33,815 bases of DNA. Source: JAMWZF01 sp041628615 (GTDB taxonomy: Bacteria; Pseudomonadota; Alphaproteobacteria; Rhodobacterales; Rhodobacteraceae). The stretch is taken from positions 1 to 33,815 of the forward strand of contig JBFKOW010000014.1 of NCBI GenBank assembly GCA_041628615.1. Direction: 5' to 3'. Both the position numbers and the translations under genes were made by a program. The notes under the pieces are model-generated. The model was given only the letters and a program-made list of their open reading frames with translations, did no database searches and was not told the DNA's origin. Shown here piece by piece: positions 16,388-24,036 of the stretch (within the stretch, counting starts at the first letter, position 1; each line of letters opens with the position of its first letter).

Positions 16388-17506
16388 TCACGTGTGCTTC
16401 AGGTAGCGCGGATCCAGCGCCGCCTCCATCTCCGCGATCAGGCCGGAGACGAGCCGGTCCATCGCCGGGCCGGGCTGTCGGGCGGCGAAGGCCTCGGCCA
16501 TCGGGTCGGGGACGTGGACCGGGCTGCCCGACATGCGTTCCAGCACCCGGTGGCCGCAGAACGGCACGTAGGTTTCCGAATAGCCGCCCTCGTGGACCAT
16601 CACCAGCCGGCCGCCGCAGACCTCGGCGGCCAGCGCCATAACCCGGTCCGTCATCGCGCCGAAGGTCTCGGCGGTGGCCAGCATCCGGCCCAGCGGATCG
16701 TTCAGCGCGGCATCGAAGCCGCAGGCGACGATCAGGAGGTCGGGCCGGAACGCCCGGATCGCCGGCAGCGCCAGCCGGTCCATCGCGGCGAGGTATCCGG
16801 CATGTCCGGTCCCGGCCGGGAGCGGGATGTTGAGGTTGCTTCCCTGTGCGCCGCGAACCTCGAACCCGCCGGTGTCGAGCGGGTAGTTCCGTTCCTGGTG
16901 GATCGACACGGTCAGGGTGTCGGGATCGTCGAGATGGATCGCCTCGGTGCCGTTGCCGTGATGGACGTCCCAGTCCAGCACCGCGACCCGGCGGACGAGC
17001 CCGGCGGCGCGGGCCGCTTCGATCGCGATGGGGATGTTGGCCAGCAGGCAGAAACCGTTCGGCCAGTCCGGCAGGCAGTGGTGGCCCGGCGGCCTGGACA
17101 GCGCGTAGGCATTGTCCAGTTCGCCGCGCAACACGGCAAGGACCGCCTCCCGGGCCAGCCCCGCCGACAGGGCGGCGATCTCGTAGCCGCCGGGCCCGAA
17201 CGGCGCACGCAGTCCGAGGTTGCCGCCCTCGGCCGCCGACAGCTCGCGGAACCGGTCGAGATAGGCGGCCGGGTGGATGCGGCCGAGATCGGCGTCGGAG
17301 GCCGGCGCCGCGCTGCGCATGTGGAGGTCGGCGGCGAGCCCCGACACCTCGATCAGGTTCTTCAGCCGGCGCTTGGTCTCGGGGTTCTCGGGCAGGCCCC
17401 CGGTGGCGGATGGCTGGACGTGGTCGCCCACCGGCATCATCCCGGCGAAATTCCCGCCGCCGTGCCAGAAGCACGCCTCGGCCCAGAAGAACCCGGTCCC
17501 CGGCAT
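16388..17506 (-). CDS. Class II histone-deacetylase-family amidohydrolase
   Basis: Predicted 372-aa zinc deacetylase. The N-terminus GFFWAEACFWHGGGNFAG is typical of bacterial class II HDAC-like enzymes (HDAH type). Catalytic His142-His143 lie in SRPPGHHC, zinc ligands D180 and H182 in LDWDVHHGNGTE, the third ligand D265 in CGFDAALNDPLG, and catalytic Tyr309 in HEGGYSETY. All are present, so it should be active on acetyl-lysine or acetylated polyamines. It starts three bases after the 82-aa unknown gene. Enzymes of this superfamily (AcuC, LdaA) deacetylate acyl-CoA synthetases in other bacteria; a link to the acs gene in this window is inference. Confidence 0.93.
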   Translation of the reverse strand: MPGTGFFWAEACFWHGGGNFAGMMPVGDHVQPSATGGLPENPETKRRLKNLIEVSGLAADLHMRSAAPASDADLGRIHPAAYLDRFRELSAAEGGNLGLRAPFGPGGYEIAALSAGLAREAVLAVLRGELDNAYALSRPPGHHCLPDWPNGFCLLANIPIAIEAARAAGLVRRVAVLDWDVHHGNGTEAIHLDDPDTLTVSIHQERNYPLDTGGFEVRGAQGSNLNIPLPAGTGHAGYLAAMDRLALPAIRAFRPDLLIVACGFDAALNDPLGRMLATAETFGAMTDRVMALAAEVCGGRLVMVHEGGYSETYVPFCGHRVLERMSGSPVHVPDPMAEAFAARQPGPAMDRLVSGLIAEMEAALDPRYLKHT

Positions 17507-17509
17507 CGC

Positions 17510-17758
17510 CTAGCCCGCGCCGCCGCCTGCGGGTTTCAGACGGTAGATCCCCTCGGGGAGGTTCAGCGCTGCCGAGAGGTCGCGCACCTGCTGCAGCGAC
17601 AGGGTGATCCGCAGGTCGCGGTCGGTGCGGGGATCGTACTGCTCGACGGTCACGCAATCCTCGAAGGCGTTCAGGATGACGTCCTCCTGCAACGGGGCGT
17701 CGCCCTCGTCGATCAGGGTGATCACGGTGGCGTCGAAATCGTGCTCGATGCTGAACAT
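17510..17758 (-). CDS. Conserved-looking 82-aa hypothetical protein
   Basis: Predicted 82-aa soluble protein beginning MFSIEHDFDATVITLIDEG, with a beta-rich first half and an amphipathic helix (SLQQVRDLSAALNLPEG) ending in GIYRLKP. I do not recognise the family. The frame is supported by codon usage, by a possible ribosome site (GGTCGGG) and by tight coupling: only three bases separate its stop from the HDAC-family start. It may be a small partner or regulator of that operon, with no evidence beyond position. Confidence 0.75.
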   Translation of the reverse strand: MFSIEHDFDATVITLIDEGDAPLQEDVILNAFEDCVTVEQYDPRTDRDLRITLSLQQVRDLSAALNLPEGIYRLKPAGGGAG

Positions 17759-17876
17759 GGCCCGACCCTAGCGGGCAGCGGGCCGGATGCAAGCGCCCGA
17801 TGCCAACCTCGTGAGCCGGGCTGGCCGCGCCGCGCGGGGCGGACTAGGCTCCGGCGAAATGACGGGGAGAGCGACC

Positions 17877-18611
17877 ATGCGCGCCATGCTTCTGGGTCTG
17901 ATCGTGTCGGCCGGCCTCGCCGGATGCGCACCGCTGCCGCCGGCCGCGCCGGCGCCGGACCCGGCGCCGCGCGGGCAGCCGGTCCAGCCGATCCGGTCCG
18001 CCGCGCCGTCGCGCGGGAGCCGGGAGGTGGCGCGGGATTTCGTGGCCGTGGTCGCGGCCGTCGAGCCGGTGGCAGAACAGGTCTGCCGGTCCGAGGGCCG
18101 GGTCGCCAACTGCGACTTCCGGATCCTTGTCGATGACCGCCCCGGCGTGCCTGCCAACGCCTTCCAGACCGTCGACGAGAGGGGCCGGCCGATCATCGCC
18201 GTCACCCTTTCCCTGCTCGCCGATACCCGGAACAGCGACGAGATCGCTTTCGTCCTGTCGCACGAGGCGGCGCATCACATCGCCGGCCATCTCGACCGGC
18301 AGCGCCGCAACGCAACGGTCGGCGCGGCGGTGTTCGGCGAACTGGCCGGTGCGCTGGGCGGCACCTCTGCCGAGGGGCTCCGCACCGCGCAGCAGCTTGG
18401 CGCCATCGTCGGCGCCCGCAGCTTCTCGAAGGAGTTCGAACTGGAGGCCGACCGGCTGGGCACGATCATCGCGGCGCGGGCGGGATTCGACCCGGTGCGC
18501 GGCGCGGAGTTCTTCTTCCGCATCCCCGATCCGGGCGACCGTTTCCTCGGCACCCACCCGCCCAACGCCGACCGGGTCGCGATGGTGCGCCGGACCGCCG
18601 GCAGGCTCTAG
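17877..18611 (+). CDS. M48-family metalloprotease, lipoprotein
   Basis: Predicted 244-aa lipoprotein. The start at 17877 yields a clean signal peptide with lipobox LAGC (Cys17), preceded by GGGGAG; longer upstream starts would bury it. The zinc site is H129-E130-A-A-H133 (SHEAAHHIAGH), with third ligand E190 in FELEADRLG, as in Oma1/BepA/LoiP-type M48 enzymes. After the lipobox comes a Pro/Ala-rich linker typical of periplasmic anchored proteins. Likely role is envelope protein quality control or outer-membrane protein turnover. It converges on a second lipoprotein gene across a palindrome containing both stops. Confidence 0.92.
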   Translation: MRAMLLGLIVSAGLAGCAPLPPAAPAPDPAPRGQPVQPIRSAAPSRGSREVARDFVAVVAAVEPVAEQVCRSEGRVANCDFRILVDDRPGVPANAFQTVDERGRPIIAVTLSLLADTRNSDEIAFVLSHEAAHHIAGHLDRQRRNATVGAAVFGELAGALGGTSAEGLRTAQQLGAIVGARSFSKEFELEADRLGTIIAARAGFDPVRGAEFFFRIPDPGDRFLGTHPPNADRVAMVRRTAGRL

Positions 18612-18626
18612 GCGCCGGCGCTAGAG
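18606..18626. terminator. Bidirectional palindrome containing both convergent stop codons
   Basis: The perfect palindrome GCGCCGGCGC (18612-18621) is flanked by CTCTA(G) on the left and TAGAG on the right, so the whole 21-base element folds with one bulged G. The plus-strand TAG of the protease (18609-18611) and the minus-strand TAG of the lipoprotein (18621-18623) both lie inside it. There is no U-tract; transcription stop is inferred. Confidence 0.5.
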
Positions 18627-19040
18627 CGGAGTCAGGGTTCCGGCGGACGTGCCCGAGCCGCCATTTTGGCGCTGGTCGGTAAGCTGGATGCGGTTGCCGG
18701 CCACCCAGTCGACCCGGATGCAGTCACTGTCCTCCGGGCGCGGCGTGTCGAAGATGCAGAGCTCCTGGCCGCGCACGGTCCAGCTTTGCCGGTCGTCGAA
18801 CAGCGCGGTTCGTTCCCCGTCCACCGTGGCCGACAGGTCCGCGACGCCATCGGCCCGCAGGGCGGCGATCAGCAGCATGCCGTCCGGCAATCCCGACTCT
18901 CCGGGCGGCGGGATGACGAGCCGTTGGCCGCTCAGGCTCCGGGCGAGGGCGTCGCCGGTCTGAACCGCCGCGCCCTCGTGCAGTGTCGCGCAGCCCGCGA
19001 GGGCGGCAAGCATTGTGGCAGCGAAGATTGTTCTGATCAT
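18621..19040 (-). CDS. Small lipoprotein of unknown function
   Basis: Predicted 139-aa protein with a short signal peptide and lipobox LAGC (Cys16), then ATLHEGAAVQTGDALARSL. The mature part has WTVRGQELCIFDTPRPEDSDC, a two-cysteine stretch that could form a disulfide, and IRVDWVAGNRIQL, giving a probable small beta-rich periplasmic domain. I do not recognise the family. It is convergent with the M48 lipoprotein protease, and trhA lies behind it on the same strand with a 167-base gap in which I see no gene. Confidence 0.82.
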   Translation of the reverse strand: MIRTIFAATMLAALAGCATLHEGAAVQTGDALARSLSGQRLVIPPPGESGLPDGMLLIAALRADGVADLSATVDGERTALFDDRQSWTVRGQELCIFDTPRPEDSDCIRVDWVAGNRIQLTDQRQNGGSGTSAGTLTPL

Positions 19041-19207
19041 CGGTTTCTCCCAAGTCCGCCGAGCCTGTCGGCATCGTGGTGGCCGCCGGTGGGTCTGTCA
19101 AAGCCTGAGAAGGCCGGAGCGGCCGGCGGAGCGCGACGCAGTCCCGGGTAATCCGGGCCGATGAAGTCGGAAAATGGTGGAACGGCGGCGTGCGGGGCCG
19201 CGCCGGG

Positions 19208-19876
19208 TCAGCCGAGGCTGAGCGCGCCCCAGGCGATGGTGGCGAAGAAGCAGGCCGAGGCGGCGATCACGAAGCCGTGCCAGATCGCGTTCTGGAACCG
19301 AAGCTTGGGCAGGCTGAACAGCACCGCGCCGATGGTGTAGAGCAGCCCGCCCACCACGATGAGCACGGTGGCGCCGAGGGGCAGGGTCTGCGCGATCGGC
19401 CACAGCAGTGCCACGCTGAGCCAGCCGAGCACCAGGAAGATGACCGTGTTGGCATTGCCGGTGCCCCGCCAGAAGAACAGCCGCGCCAGCGCCCCGCCGA
19501 GGGCGAGCGTCCAGACCACCGCGAGGACACCCCACGCGAAGGCGGTGCCGATCAGCGCCACGAGCGGCGTGTAGGTGCCGGCGATCTTGAGGTAGATCGC
19601 CGCGTGGTCGATGCGCCGGAAGACCGGGCGCGCCTCTTCCCACGGCGGAAAATGGTAGAACACGGACACCACGAAGGTCGTGATCAGCGCGGCCGCGTAG
19701 ACCGAGACGGCCGCGACCGTCGGCGGCGAGGCGTTGAGCGCCGAAAACACGATCAGCAGGATCGCCCCGGTGATCGCGAGGATGATGCCGGTGCAATGCA
19801 GCACGAAATCCGCAATACGCTCTTCCCGGGTCTGGACCGGGTAGCTGGCGGAGGTTCTGATCGCGGGGCGGTTCAT
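19208..19876 (-). CDS. trhA: Hemolysin III / TrhA family membrane protein
   Basis: Predicted 222-aa protein with seven membrane helices. The family signature SVFYHFPPWEEARPVFRRID, followed by HAAIYLKIAGTYTPL, and later YTIGAVLFSLPKL plus IWHGFVIAASA, supplies the conserved His and Asp residues of the PAQR/HlyIII fold. Bacterial TrhA proteins influence membrane fluidity and lipid homeostasis; haemolysis is a historical label. No ribosome site precedes the ATG at 19876. A TATCAT hexamer ends six bases upstream, which would put transcription start at or near the ATG. Confidence 0.93.
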   Translation of the reverse strand: MNRPAIRTSASYPVQTREERIADFVLHCTGIILAITGAILLIVFSALNASPPTVAAVSVYAAALITTFVVSVFYHFPPWEEARPVFRRIDHAAIYLKIAGTYTPLVALIGTAFAWGVLAVVWTLALGGALARLFFWRGTGNANTVIFLVLGWLSVALLWPIAQTLPLGATVLIVVGGLLYTIGAVLFSLPKLRFQNAIWHGFVIAASACFFATIAWGALSLG

Positions 19877-19882
19877 GGCGCC

Positions 19883-19888
19883 ATGATA
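19883..19888 (-). promoter_or_regulatory. Candidate -10 box of trhA
   Basis: TATCAT on the minus strand matches five of six -10 positions and ends six bases before the trhA ATG. The -35 region 17 bases further up (CTATGT) is poor. If real, the transcript would be leaderless, which fits the absence of a Shine-Dalgarno sequence. Confidence 0.25.
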
Positions 19889-20014
19889 AGCACGGTTTCG
19901 TTAAGACATAGTGATGCCGTTGCGTCAGTGCGGGCGGTTAACGACTTGTTGATCTGCCTCAAGGCACGGCACCCGGAGTCCGGCCAGACTGTCGCGGAAC
20001 GGAGGACTGGACCC

Positions 20015-20293
20015 GTGACCCAAGACATCCCGAAGCTGGGCGACCGGCGCGATCATTACTGGCTGCTGATCGGCATGGCCGATACCTGCGGCGTCAACCT
20101 GCTGGAGTCCTTCGAAGAGGGGCGGATCGACAGCCGGGACTGGGCCGGCATGGTCACCGCCTGCCAGGGCTGCGGCGCGCCGGGCTCCTGCCGCAGGCTC
20201 CTGTCCCGGGTCGAGACCCTGCCTGAGGCGCCGGAGTACTGCGCCAACCGCGACCGGCTTGCGGCGCTCTCGCCCGACCGCGTCACCGACTAG
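20015..20293 (+). CDS. DUF6455 family protein
   Basis: Predicted 92-aa protein starting with GTG at 20015, with GGAGGA at 20001-20006. The body reads as a member of DUF6455, a small Rhodobacterales family: DHYWLLIGMADTCGVNLLESFEEGRID, WAGMVTACQGCGAPGSCRRLL and PEYCANRDRLAAL. Four cysteines (in ACQGCGAPGSC and EYC) could bind a metal or form disulfides. Function is unknown. It is divergent from trhA and convergent with ppk2. The frame stays open far upstream on this strand, but the ribosome site and the family N-terminus fix the start here. Confidence 0.82.
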   Translation: MTQDIPKLGDRRDHYWLLIGMADTCGVNLLESFEEGRIDSRDWAGMVTACQGCGAPGSCRRLLSRVETLPEAPEYCANRDRLAALSPDRVTD

Positions 20294-20358
20294 GACGCGC
20301 CGCGCGCCTCATCATCATCGCATCTGCCCGAATCGGCCCGATCGCCCCGGTGCCGCGC

Positions 20359-20393
20359 GGGCCGGCCCCGTCCGCGCGGGGCGGGCCGGCCCC
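20359..20393. terminator. GC-rich inverted repeat between convergent genes
   Basis: GGGCCGGCCCC occurs at 20359-20369 and again at 20383-20393. Each copy holds a GGGCCGGCCC palindrome and the two can also pair with one another. The element lies in the 105-base gap between convergent DUF6455 and ppk2, so a two-way terminator is likely, though no T-tract is present. Confidence 0.4.
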
Positions 20394-20398
20394 GCGGC

Positions 20399-21340
20399 TC
20401 AGGCGGTCACGTGCCGCGTGTCGGGGTGCAGCGACTTGCCGAGGATGTGCTCGGTCCCGTGCAGAACCCGCGCGGCGGGACCGACGATCTCGGGCTCGGG
20501 CGGCAGGGCGATCTCGGGGTCCTTGCCCGGGTAGTCGACCGACGACAGGAAATGGCGCATGCAGTTGATCCGGGCGCGCTTCTTGTCGTTGGACCGGATC
20601 ACGGTCCAGGGCGCATCGGCGGTGTCGGTGTAGAAGAACATCGCCTCCTTGGCCTCGGTATAGTCGTCCCAGCGGTCCAGCGAGGCCTTGTCGATGGGCG
20701 ACAGCTTCCACTGCTTGAGCGGATCGGTGGCCCGGGCCTCGAAGCGGCGCTTCTTTTCGTCCCGGGTGACCGAGAACCAGTACTTGTAGAGCCGGATTCC
20801 AGACCGGACGAGCATCCGTTCGAGTTCCGGGGTCTGGCGCATGAATTCGAGATACTCGAAGGGCTCGCAGAACCCCATCACCCGCTCGACCCCGGCGCGG
20901 TTGTACCAGGACCGGTCGTAGAACACCATTTCGCCCACCGTGGGCAGTTCCTGCACGTAGCGCTGGAAATACCACTGGCCCTTTTCTTCCCAGGTCGGCT
21001 TGTTCAGCGCGACGACCCGGGCGGCGCGGGGGTTGAGGTGCTCCATGAAGCGCTTGATCGTGCCGCCCTTGCCGGCGGCGTCGCGGCCCTCGAACAGGAT
21101 CACGAAGCGCTGGCCGGTCTCCTGCGCCCAGAGCTGGACCTTCAGAAGCTCGGCCTGAAGCCGGGCCTTCTCGGCCTCGTAGGGGCGGCGGGCCAGCTTG
21201 CCGGCGCGGCGCCTGCGCGGTTTCGCATCGGCCCTGGCGGCCCGGGTGGCCTTGGCGGCCTTGGCGTCCGGAGCATCCGGCTTCGCGGCCGGGGCGTCGG
21301 CCTTGAGGGGCGGGGTGAGTTCCGCGGCTGCATCCTTCAT
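20399..21340 (-). CDS. ppk2: Polyphosphate kinase 2
   Basis: Predicted 313-aa enzyme moving phosphate between polyphosphate and nucleoside diphosphates. The start at 21340 has an AGGAG site, and the longer upstream frame is not family-like. A lysine/alanine-rich N-terminal extension of about 50 residues precedes the PPK2 core. Walker A is FEGRDAAGKGG (about 83-93) and Walker B is VFYDRSWYNRAGVE (139-152, Asp142). The lid and C-terminal stretch WKLSPIDKASLDRWDDYTEA fits the short single-domain class, usually GDP/ADP-specific. The basic N-terminal tail resembles those on other polyphosphate-binding proteins. It is divergent from dgkA. Confidence 0.95.
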   Translation of the reverse strand: MKDAAAELTPPLKADAPAAKPDAPDAKAAKATRAARADAKPRRRRAGKLARRPYEAEKARLQAELLKVQLWAQETGQRFVILFEGRDAAGKGGTIKRFMEHLNPRAARVVALNKPTWEEKGQWYFQRYVQELPTVGEMVFYDRSWYNRAGVERVMGFCEPFEYLEFMRQTPELERMLVRSGIRLYKYWFSVTRDEKKRRFEARATDPLKQWKLSPIDKASLDRWDDYTEAKEAMFFYTDTADAPWTVIRSNDKKRARINCMRHFLSSVDYPGKDPEIALPPEPEIVGPAARVLHGTEHILGKSLHPDTRHVTA

Positions 21341-21433
21341 GGCGACTCCTGTCCGTTTGGCGCGCAAGAAGCCTAGTCCCGTCCGGCGGGTTCTGCATTG
21401 ATGTGAGTCATGTGGCGAACGGAAGGGAGACCG

Positions 21434-21781
21434 ATGCGCTATTTCCTCGAACGGCTGAAGTGGCGCTGCATCTGGAGCTGGGCCGGCCTGCGCGACACCT
21501 GGGCCAACGAGCATTCGTTCCGGAGCTGGGTCTGGGCGAACGCGATCTCGGCCGGGCTGGCGCTGTGGCTGCTGCGCGGGGCCGAACTGGCGGTGATCCT
21601 CGGGCTCGGGGTGGTCCTGCTGGCGGCCGAACTCGTCAACACCGCGATCGAGCGGGCGGTCGACCTCGTGTCGCTGGAGCAGTCGGACCTCGCCCGGCGG
21701 GCGAAGGACGCGGGCAGCGCCGGGGTGGCGGTGGCGGCCGTGGCTGTGGGCATCGCCTGGATCGCCGTGCTCGCCGGATGA
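21434..21781 (+). CDS. dgkA: Diacylglycerol kinase, prokaryotic DgkA type
   Basis: Predicted 115-aa integral membrane kinase converting diacylglycerol to phosphatidic acid, recycling lipid left from glucan modification. The start at 21434 follows GGGAGA; an ATG eight codons upstream has no such site. Three membrane helices are visible. The signature AELVNTAIERAVDLVS followed by ARRAKDAGSAGVAVA carries the catalytic Glu and the metal and ATP contacts. Length is close to the 120-aa family norm. Confidence 0.93.
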   Translation: MRYFLERLKWRCIWSWAGLRDTWANEHSFRSWVWANAISAGLALWLLRGAELAVILGLGVVLLAAELVNTAIERAVDLVSLEQSDLARRAKDAGSAGVAVAAVAVGIAWIAVLAG

Positions 21782-21796
21782 CCGGGGGCGCGGGGG

Positions 21797-22174
21797 TCAG
21801 GTCCGGGCCGCGCGGGCCTTCCGGCGCAGGTGCCAGCGGTAGATGAGCGGCGCGAGCGCCCGGTCGTAGGCCAGGCCCGCCAGTTGCCGGATCACCGGCA
21901 ACCCGACCAGCCGCGCCAGCCAGCGGTAGCGGGGCATCCGGCGCCACAACACGAGGAACGCCGGGATGCCGGCCAGGATTTCGCCCTCGTGCAGCACGTG
22001 GAGCCGCCGCGCCGCGTCGTCCTCGGTCAGACCCCACCGGTCGAGGTCGGCGGCGTTCAGGTCGTCGAACCGGATCGGCAGCCCGGACCGCGCGGCATAG
22101 GCGGCGTAATGCCCGATCTCGAAGGAACAGACAGGGCATTGGCCGTTGTAGAGGACGGAGGTTTCGTCGGACAT
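21797..22174 (-). CDS. DCC-family (DUF393) thiol-disulfide oxidoreductase-like protein
   Basis: Predicted 125-aa protein opening with LYNGQCPVCSFEIGHYA, the defining DUF393 motif with a thioredoxin-like CPVC (C13, C16). It continues with FDDLNAADLDRWGLTEDDAARRLHVL and GIPAFLVLWRRMPRYRWLARL as in the family. Members are thought to be thiol redox proteins, but the substrate is unknown. It sits downstream of cutA on the same strand with a 79-base gap containing a perfect GC palindrome (22218-22231). Confidence 0.9.
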   Translation of the reverse strand: MSDETSVLYNGQCPVCSFEIGHYAAYAARSGLPIRFDDLNAADLDRWGLTEDDAARRLHVLHEGEILAGIPAFLVLWRRMPRYRWLARLVGLPVIRQLAGLAYDRALAPLIYRWHLRRKARAART

Positions 22175-22253
22175 GCCGCGAAGATAGGCGGAACGCGCCG
22201 GCCGGCGAGGGGGGTGCGGCGGCGCGCCGCCCGCAACGGCGGACCGGCCCGGA

Positions 22254-22574
22254 TCAGTCGGCGGCGGTTTCCCCCGCCAGCCACGCCGCGACATCGCCGG
22301 TGGCCGTGTCCCGCCGCCAGTGAATGACCGGCAGGTCGTAGGGATGCCTTTCGGCGACCAGCGCGACGAGCGCGTCACGCCTGGCCTCGGTGGTCTTGAG
22401 CAGGAGCAGCGCCTCGGTTTCGGTCTCCACCGCGCCCTCCCAGCGGAACACGCTGCGGACTCCGGGCAGGACGTTGCCGCAGGCGGCGAGCCGCGCGGCC
22501 ACCGCCGCCGCCGCGATGTCCTCGGCAACGCGGGCGTCCGGGCAGGTCACGGCAACTTCGATCAGGTCGGGCAC
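22254..22574 (-). CDS. cutA: CutA divalent-cation tolerance protein
   Basis: Predicted 106-aa trimeric PII-like protein. The start is GTG at 22574, overlapping the end of rimO by 13 bases, so translation is coupled. IEVAVTCPDARVAEDIA, RLAACGNVLPGVRSVFRWEGAVE and ETEALLLLKTTEARRDAL are classic CutA1 strands, and YDLPVIHWRRDTATGDVAAWL closes the fold. CutA was linked to copper tolerance in E. coli, but its general role is unclear; a signalling or metal-binding function is possible. Confidence 0.92.
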   Translation of the reverse strand: MPDLIEVAVTCPDARVAEDIAAAAVAARLAACGNVLPGVRSVFRWEGAVETETEALLLLKTTEARRDALVALVAERHPYDLPVIHWRRDTATGDVAAWLAGETAAD

Positions 22575-23935
22575 GGGCGCCCCCACAGGTCGTATTCGCC
22601 GGCCTCGTCCACCTCCACGGTGACGAGGTCGCCCACCGACAGGCCCTCGGTCCCCTCGTCGATGAACAGGTTGCCGTCGATCTCGGGGGCGTCCGCCGCG
22701 GTGCGGCAGGTGGCGACGCCCTCGGCGTCGATGTCGTCCACGAGGACCTGCATCCGCCGGCCCACCTTCGCGGCCAGCTTCGCCTCCGAGATCGCCTGCG
22801 CCGCGGCCATGAAGCGGTCCCAGCGGTCCTGCTTGACCTCCGCCGGCACATGGTCGGGCAGGGCGTTGGCGCGGGCGCCCTTCACGTCCTCGTACTGGAA
22901 ACAGCCGACGCGATCGAGCCTGGCTTCCTGCAGCCAGTCCAGCAGGGTCTGGAACTCGGCCTCGGTCTCGCCGGGATAGCCGACGATGAAGGTCGAGCGC
23001 AGGGTGATGTCGGGACAGATCGCGCGCCACTCGGCGATCCGGTCGAGGGTGCGTTCCGCCGCCGCCGGGCGGGCCATCCGGCGCAGCGTGTCGGGATGGG
23101 CGTGCTGGAACGGGATGTCGAGATAGGGCAGCACGCCACTGCCCGCCTCGGCCATCAGCGGCACGAGCTCGGCGACGTGCGGATAGGGATAGACGTAGTG
23201 CAGCCGGACCCAGATCCCGAGGCTGCCCAGGTCGCGGGCCAGCGGCACGATCGGGAACTTCGCGTCGCGGTCGCGCCAGTCGGTGCCGTAGGCCGAGGTG
23301 TCCTGGCTGATGACCAGCAGTTCCTTGACCCCCGCCTCGGCCAGCTTCTCGGCCTCGCGCATCACCGCTTTGTGGGGGCGGGAGACGAGCCTGCCGCGCA
23401 TGTCGGGGATGATGCAGAACTTGCAGGCGTGATTGCAGCCCTCGGAGATCTTCAGGTAGCTGTAGTGCCGCGGGGTCAGCTTCACCCCCTGCGGCGGCAG
23501 CAGGTCGATGAACGGGTCCGGGGCCGGCGGCACCGCGGCATGGACGGCGTCGAGGACCTGCTCGTATTGCTGCGGCCCGGTGACGGCCAGCACCTTGGGA
23601 TGGGCGCCGGTGATGAACTCGGGCTCGGCCCCGAGGCATCCGGTCACGATCACCTTGCCGTTCTCGGCCAGCGCCTCGCCGATGGCGTCGAGGCTCTCGG
23701 CCTTGGCGGTGTCGAGGAACCCGCAGGTGTTGACGATCACCGCCTCGGCCCCGGCATAGTCGGGCGAGATCGCGTAGCCTTCGGCGCGCAGCCGCGTCAG
23801 GATGCGTTCGCTATCGACGAGGGCCTTGGGACAGCCGAGGCTGACCATGCCGATGGAGGGCTGGCCGGGGCGGCGGTCCGCGGTCATCCGGGGGGCGGCG
23901 CGGTCGGGGCGGAGGTCGGGCGGGTTAAGCGGCAT
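22562..23935 (-). CDS. rimO: Ribosomal protein uS12 methylthiotransferase RimO
   Basis: Predicted 457-aa radical-SAM enzyme adding a methylthio group to an Asp of ribosomal protein S12. The N-terminal UPF0004 domain has cluster ligands C35, C71 and C100 (SLGCPKALVDSE, VNTCGFLDTAK, TGCLGAE). The radical-SAM cluster motif CNHACKFC supplies C167, C171 and C174. A C-terminal TRAM domain follows (VDEAGEYDLWG near the end). The start at 23935 gives the usual Rhodobacterales N-terminus NPPDLRPD before QPSIGMVSLGCP, but no ribosome site is obvious; ATG 23887 is an alternative. cutA overlaps its end. Confidence 0.95.
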   Translation of the reverse strand: MPLNPPDLRPDRAAPRMTADRRPGQPSIGMVSLGCPKALVDSERILTRLRAEGYAISPDYAGAEAVIVNTCGFLDTAKAESLDAIGEALAENGKVIVTGCLGAEPEFITGAHPKVLAVTGPQQYEQVLDAVHAAVPPAPDPFIDLLPPQGVKLTPRHYSYLKISEGCNHACKFCIIPDMRGRLVSRPHKAVMREAEKLAEAGVKELLVISQDTSAYGTDWRDRDAKFPIVPLARDLGSLGIWVRLHYVYPYPHVAELVPLMAEAGSGVLPYLDIPFQHAHPDTLRRMARPAAAERTLDRIAEWRAICPDITLRSTFIVGYPGETEAEFQTLLDWLQEARLDRVGCFQYEDVKGARANALPDHVPAEVKQDRWDRFMAAAQAISEAKLAAKVGRRMQVLVDDIDAEGVATCRTAADAPEIDGNLFIDEGTEGLSVGDLVTVEVDEAGEYDLWGRPCPT

Positions 23936-24036
23936 GACGCGGCATATACGGCCGGCGGCGGGCCGCGAAAAGGGCGGCTTGCGCAAATCCAACCGGTCAG
24001 TTCGCGTGGCGTCAGTTGTTTGCTTGGGGGCACGGT

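Noticed and set aside
15792..17792. A 666-residue nitroreductase fusion protein
   Set aside because: The upstream two thirds are an out-of-frame reading of the HDAC gene. The nitroreductase has its own start and ribosome site at 16370.
19938..19952. Second CtrA box (TTAA-N7-TTGA) upstream of the DUF6455 gene
   Set aside because: One of eight consensus positions is wrong and no further support is present; kept only as a weak possibility.
22218..22231. Perfect 14-bp palindrome GGCGGCGCGCCGCC between cutA and the DCC gene
   Set aside because: Pure GC palindromes of this size occur readily in this composition, and no regulator family or T-tract supports a role.
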